In this document: one piece after another, positions 21,838 to 22,965 of the stretch
Position numbering within the stretch: the stretch's first letter is position 1
Layout: each line of letters begins with the position of its first letter
Origin: CAZBBC01 sp964489835
Lineage (GTDB): Bacteria; Calditrichota; Calditrichia; JAJRVZ01
Reading direction: 5' to 3'
Assembly: GCA_964489835.1 (NCBI GenBank)
Contig: CAZBBC010000063.1
Location: 1-22,965 of the forward strand
DNA length: 22,965 nucleotides
Translations under genes and position numbers: made by a program
Notes under the pieces: model-generated
What the model was told of the DNA's origin: nothing
The model's input: only the letters and a program-made list of their open reading frames with translations
Database searches by the model: none

Positions 21838-22965
21838 TGACTGATCCTTTATCTACACGAATTGTTTCTTTTTATAAACGCTTATCCAGAAGAGCAGCAC
21901 TCGTCGCCGATCAGATCAAAATGCGGGAAAATTCTTTTGTTCTTACGGTTGCTGTATTTATCGGATTGCTTGGTGGTTTTGGAGCGGTTGGTATCCAGTT
22001 CTTAATTAAAGAATTCGAAATCCTTTTCTGGGGTGATGATTTTAGCTTAGAAACGATTAAAAGTATCCCAATAATTTATAAAATCCTGATTCCTACAGGT
22101 GGAGGAATTTTTGTCGGTCTGATTATTCAGTACGTTGCCCGGGAAGCCAAAGGCCATGGTGTACCTGAAGTCATGGAAGCCATCATCATGCGGAACGGTA
22201 TCATCAGACCCCGTGTGGTGTTTGCCAAGCTATTTGCCTCTGCCGTCTATATTGCCGCCGGTGGATCTGTTGGAAGAGAAGGACCTGTCATCCAGATAGG
22301 AGCTGCCGTAGGCTCTGCGGTGGGTCAGTTTTTCCGGGTAAACGCGAAACGGATGAAAACGTTTGTTGCCTGTGGAGCAGCCTCCGGAATTGCCGCGGCC
22401 TTTAATGCACCGGTTGCCGGTGCTTTATTTGCTGTTGAGGTTATCTTGGGTGACTTTGCTGTACCCCAATTTAGTGCCGTCGTTATCTCATCAGTCATGG
22501 CCACAGTTGTTTCCCGCAATTATCTGGGTAATTTTCCTGCATTCGAAGTTCCTGAATATAAACTGGGCTCTCCGGTTGAATTATTATTTTATGTTGTATT
22601 AGGCTTGCTTGCAGCAGGCGTGGCCTTACTATTTATCCGTACGCTCTATGCATCTGAAGCATTTTTCGATAAAAAAAAATGGCCGGAGGCAGTGAAAGCC
22701 GGTATGGGAGGAGCCGGTATTGGTGTTATTGGTATCTTTTTCCCTCAGATTTTTGGTATAGGGTACGATACGATTACTAGTGCCCTGAATAACACCCTCC
22801 TCTGGCAAACTACTCTGGCTCTGGTTTTGATAAAAATAATAGCCACTTCTCTCAGTCTGGGATCCGGGGGTTCCGGCGGCATATTTGCTCCTTCACTGTT
22901 TTTAGGTGCGATGCTTGGCAGTTTTTTTGGATCGTTTTTAGCCCAGGCATTTCCTGAAATGCATA
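21837..22965 (+). CDS. CLC-family chloride channel/transporter, C-terminus cut by window edge
   Basis: 376 codons are present with no stop. ATG 21837 has no good ribosome site but overlaps the stop of the preceding broken frame. CLC hallmarks are visible: GHGVP (106-110) at the first anion-binding loop, GREGP (146-150) with gating glutamate E148, AFNAPVAGALFAVE (188-201) and GSGGSGGIFAPSLFLGAMLG near the end. Many hydrophobic helices indicate an inner-membrane protein. The first loop has His where E. coli ClcA has Ser (GSGIP), as in a large group of bacterial CLCs. At the position of ClcA's internal proton glutamate (E203) there is V202, so proton coupling may be absent. Whether CBS domains follow cannot be seen. 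Confidence 0.95.
   Translation, partial: MTDPLSTRIVSFYKRLSRRAALVADQIKMRENSFVLTVAVFIGLLGGFGAVGIQFLIKEFEILFWGDDFSLETIKSIPIIYKILIPTGGGIFVGLIIQYVAREAKGHGVPEVMEAIIMRNGIIRPRVVFAKLFASAVYIAAGGSVGREGPVIQIGAAVGSAVGQFFRVNAKRMKTFVACGAASGIAAAFNAPVAGALFAVEVILGDFAVPQFSAVVISSVMATVVSRNYLGNFPAFEVPEYKLGSPVELLFYVVLGLLAAGVALLFIRTLYASEAFFDKKKWPEAVKAGMGGAGIGVIGIFFPQIFGIGYDTITSALNNTLLWQTTLALVLIKIIATSLSLGSGGSGGIFAPSLFLGAMLGSFFGSFLAQAFPEMH

Noticed and set aside
1..22965. Search for CRISPR arrays, tRNAs, rRNAs, toxin-antitoxin pairs, transposases and defence genes
   Set aside because: No regularly spaced repeats, no cloverleaf text and no such protein families were seen in any part of the window.

Overview
The window is AT-rich bacterial DNA. 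The best taxonomic clue is the protein at 16297-17796, which carries the sorting-domain signature PNPFNPSTTIRF of the type IX secretion system. Together with clear Shine-Dalgarno sites (for example AGGAGG before 14568 and GGAGGT before 8179), this points to a non-Bacteroidetes member of the FCB group, such as Calditrichota, KSB1 or Marinimicrobia-like lineages. That placement is an inference; no rRNA or tRNA gene was seen.

Layout. 1-6159 (minus strand) is an exopolysaccharide block. In transcription order it holds a polyprenyl sugar-phosphate transferase without its usual N-terminal membrane helices, a STAS protein with a helix-turn-helix-like tail, a Wza-like export protein, an asparagine-synthase-type amidotransferase and the start of an acyl-CoA/AMP ligase that runs off the left edge. 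6160-6631 is non-coding and holds a leader hairpin, a CRP-like palindrome and a terminator. 6632-11097 (minus) is tgt, yajC and fmt, then a frameshifted flavin-reductase fragment and a five-repeat Ig-like lipoprotein. 11508-12305 (plus) is a LOG-family protein. 12333-14568 (minus) is a coupled pair of paralogous cyclic-nucleotide-binding/DUF4388 signalling proteins, one ending in a degenerate receiver domain. 14818-14994 is a 58-residue single-span membrane protein. 14995-16296 is a gene-poor, repeat-rich stretch. 16297-17796 (plus) is an exported protein with an internal sorting domain. 17908-21355 (minus) is eno, a DivIC/FtsB protein and an outer-membrane barrel whose start is unclear. 21837-22965 (plus) is a partial CLC chloride transporter preceded by a probable broken gene.

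How the genes fit. The first block should start, regulate, modify and export a polysaccharide. tgt-yajC-fmt and eno-divIC are housekeeping pairs (tRNA modification and initiator formylation, Sec accessory, glycolysis, division). The two CNB proteins read like ligand-gated scaffolds without a catalytic output.

No defence island, CRISPR array, phage or complete insertion sequence is visible. The most unusual items are the STAS-HTH fusion, the degenerate receiver (Asp-Asp changed to Asn-Asn), the internal sorting domain, the barrel protein whose signal peptide has no canonical start codon, and a two-copy hairpin repeat family (9732-9940 and 15765-16130).
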